A stretch of DNA of 64,000 nt, taken from assembly GCA_964367935.1 (NCBI GenBank), contig CAYIYZ010000002.1, positions 1-64,000 of the forward strand, given 5' to 3'. The notes beneath the pieces are model-generated. The model ran no database searches. It had not been told where the DNA came from and saw only the letters and a program-made list of their open reading frames with translations. Below, piece by piece: positions 62,540 through 64,000 of this stretch. How positions within the stretch are numbered: the stretch's first letter is position 1; each line of letters begins with the position of its first letter. The DNA is from Scatomorpha sp964367935. GTDB taxonomy: Bacteria > Bacillota > Clostridia > Oscillospirales > Oscillospiraceae. The position numbers and the translations under genes are program-made.

Positions 62540-63430
62540 ATGAAAAACATATGGATAGTAACAGACTCGAAAGAGTCATTAGCTTATCTTACGGCAGCAG
62601 CAAAAGCGTTAGGTGGAGAGACAACTGTTGTATTTATAGGCGAAACATCAGAAGTTAGGGGCGCGAAAAAAGCACACATTTTGTGCGGGAAGTCCAGCGT
62701 GTTAGAGTATATGCCCACGATAAGTTCTATACTCGAAGAAAGTGGGGCAGATTTAGTTTTATGTGATACAAGCTCCAACGGAAGGCTAATGGCAGGGATA
62801 TTAGCGGCAAAGATGAACGCTGCAATTCTGAGCGACCTATCAGCCTTAGAGATGGATGGTACTCTGATGGCAACACGCCTTGTATACGGCGGCGCTGCAT
62901 ACAAAATTGAGAAGGTACTCTGCGATAAAGCTGTTCTTTGTATAGGACAGGGTATGTATGAGTGTGAGGAGATGGCGGAGATTGCAGAATTAGTTTCGGC
63001 TGACATCTTTGATAGTGGAGTTACGTTTATTGAAAAATCCGTTAAAGAGGGTAAAACTGTGAATTTAGCAGCGGCTAAGAAAATCGTGGCAGTAGGGCGC
63101 GGCATTTCTACCGAGGAGCTTTATGACAAGACTGTCGAGTTTTCCTCGCTTATAGAGGCTGAAATGGGATGCACAAGACCTATAGCTGACGAATTGAAGT
63201 TTATGCCAAAAGATACGTATATAGGTGTATCGGGTGTAATGTTAAAGCCAAGTTTTTATCTGGGAATAGGTGTGTCCGGACAAGTACAGCACATGATAGG
63301 CGCAAGTACAGCTACTACAATATTAGCAATTAATAAGGACAAGAACGCACCAATATTTAAGCAATGCGACTATGGCTTAGTAGCAGATGTGAATGAGGTT
63401 CTTCCGCTTCTGATGGAAAAGTTGAGATAA
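62540..63430 (+). CDS. fixB: FixB-type electron transfer flavoprotein alpha subunit
   Basis: 296 residues. The N-terminal half is an Etf alpha/beta domain (RLVYGGAAYKIEKV). The C-terminal FAD domain has KKIVAVGRGI, GCTRPIADE, VMLKPSFYLGIGVSGQVQHM, IGAS and AINKDKNAPIFKQCDYGLVA, all standard for FixB/EtfA. AAGGAGG precedes the ATG. Partner of FixA; cytosolic. Length is slightly short of the E. coli protein but all FAD-contact blocks are present. Confidence 0.92.
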   Translation: MKNIWIVTDSKESLAYLTAAAKALGGETTVVFIGETSEVRGAKKAHILCGKSSVLEYMPTISSILEESGADLVLCDTSSNGRLMAGILAAKMNAAILSDLSALEMDGTLMATRLVYGGAAYKIEKVLCDKAVLCIGQGMYECEEMAEIAELVSADIFDSGVTFIEKSVKEGKTVNLAAAKKIVAVGRGISTEELYDKTVEFSSLIEAEMGCTRPIADELKFMPKDTYIGVSGVMLKPSFYLGIGVSGQVQHMIGASTATTILAINKDKNAPIFKQCDYGLVADVNEVLPLLMEKLR

Positions 63431-63454
63431 GGCATATAATACACGGAGGGATTT

Positions 63455-64000
63455 ATGGTACAAATATTAATGATAGTGGGCTATTTGGCACTAACAACTT
63501 GTATAGCTTTTTATTTTAGAAAAAAGGCACAGAGCGATACAAATAACTTCTATACGGCTAAAAGCTCAATGTCAGCGATAGTGGTTGCGACACTCCTATT
63601 TTCAGAAATGATAGCGGGTTCAGGTACAATAGGCAATGCGACAAACGCATATAACGGTGGTTTTTCAAACTCTGTGTGGGCTATATGGGGCATGGCCTTA
63701 GGTTGTGTGTTCGTGGTACTTACAGTGGCGAACTTCTATAAAGCTATGTCTATGAAATATGGGTGTGTGACTATACCCGAAACATTTGCGGTCTTGTTTG
63801 ATGAACGTGCGAGAACCTTGATGGTGTTTATAGTAGCGTTGGTATATATGATTATGTACTCTACACAGCCTGTTGCCGCCGCTACAATATTAGGTCCGCT
63901 ACTTAACATAGAGGCGAGTTTCATGACGTGGATCATCACAGCTTGCTTTATAGTTGTAGCAATATTTGGTGGCATGGGTGGAGCCGCAAAATTAGGAGTT
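63455..64000 (+). CDS. Sodium:solute symporter (SSS family), 3' end outside the window
   Basis: First 182 codons of a PutP/PanF-like symporter. GGAGG lies upstream of ATG 63455, 24 bases after fixB. It begins with TM1 (VQILMIVGYLALTTCIAFYF), then KKAQSDTNNFYTAKSSMSAI, the family's FYTAxR-like loop, SEMIAGSGTIGNATNAYNGG with the sodium-site region, and further helices. SSS proteins import organic acids, amino acids or vitamins with sodium. It makes a second carrier in the operon besides the DASS protein. The cut gene prevents subfamily assignment. Confidence 0.85.
   Translation, partial: MVQILMIVGYLALTTCIAFYFRKKAQSDTNNFYTAKSSMSAIVVATLLFSEMIAGSGTIGNATNAYNGGFSNSVWAIWGMALGCVFVVLTVANFYKAMSMKYGCVTIPETFAVLFDERARTLMVFIVALVYMIMYSTQPVAAATILGPLLNIEASFMTWIITACFIVVAIFGGMGGAAKLGV

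Noticed and set aside
56332..63430. Call of a carnitine-specific cai operon
   Set aside because: The enzyme set matches CaiABC/FixAB, but the betaine carrier CaiT and hydratase CaiD are absent and anion carriers are present, so carnitine is not assumed.

Overview
The window reads as chromosomal DNA of an anaerobic Bacillota, most likely class Clostridia. The basis is strong GGAGG-type ribosome sites with some TTG/GTG starts, many intrinsic terminators, large secreted proteins with S-layer homology (SLH) domains, flavin- and Etf-dependent reductases, and a sigma-54 type promoter. The species cannot be told from the sequence. No rRNA, tRNA, CRISPR array or replication origin was recognised.

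Layout. (1) 1-26.3 kb is a surface-protein region. It holds three giant minus-strand GLUG-repeat/SLH proteins (1-5041 partial, 12614-17317, 17795-23011), one plus-strand SLH protein with its SLH repeats at the N-terminus (6144-9011), a decayed SLH-type secreted protein (24187-26278), an IS1182-type transposase relic (23260-23845), and a decayed metal/corrinoid-type ABC uptake operon (about 9.2-12.4 kb) in which every gene is internally deleted or truncated. (2) 26.2-27 kb holds a degenerate receiver-like gene and a broken membrane-protein gene. (3) 27-39.9 kb holds small catabolic modules, each next to its own regulator: FadR-type GntR with a metallo-beta-lactamase fold hydrolase, an amidohydrolase, an MFS carrier and an Ldh_2 dehydrogenase; TetR with an alpha/beta-hydrolase fused to a membrane domain; PadR with an MFS carrier and a BaiCD/FadH-type flavin reductase. 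(4) 39.9-45.7 kb is a fourth giant GLUG/SLH gene. (5) 46-55.7 kb is a PucR-type regulator followed by a six-gene operon: two short-chain dehydrogenases, two BaiH/BaiCD-like reductases, an acetoacetate-decarboxylase-like protein and an MFS carrier. (6) 56.2-64 kb is a sigma-54-promoted operon built like E. coli caiABC plus fixAB: acyl-CoA ligase, DASS anion carrier, CaiB-type CoA-transferase, CaiA-type acyl-CoA dehydrogenase, FixA, FixB, then a sodium:solute symporter cut by the window end.

How the parts fit. The catabolic modules share one logic: import of an organic acid or ring compound, activation or oxidation, and reduction of a conjugated C=C bond by flavoproteins. This suits an anaerobe that uses unsaturated acids or steroid/terpenoid/phenolic compounds as electron acceptors. 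Operator-like dyads lie at several promoters: ATGT-N8-ACAT at the PadR-linked promoter, an 11+2+11 palindrome at the TetR-linked promoter, and a TGGTC/GACCA dyad at the FadR-like promoter. The surface genes are paralogous, point the same way, share near-identical 3' ends and terminators, and bracket the metabolic modules. A dispersed, structured, about 80-base intergenic element occurs near them. Together these suggest a recombination-prone genomic island.

All functional calls come from reading the translated sequence and from memory of protein families. No database search was run.
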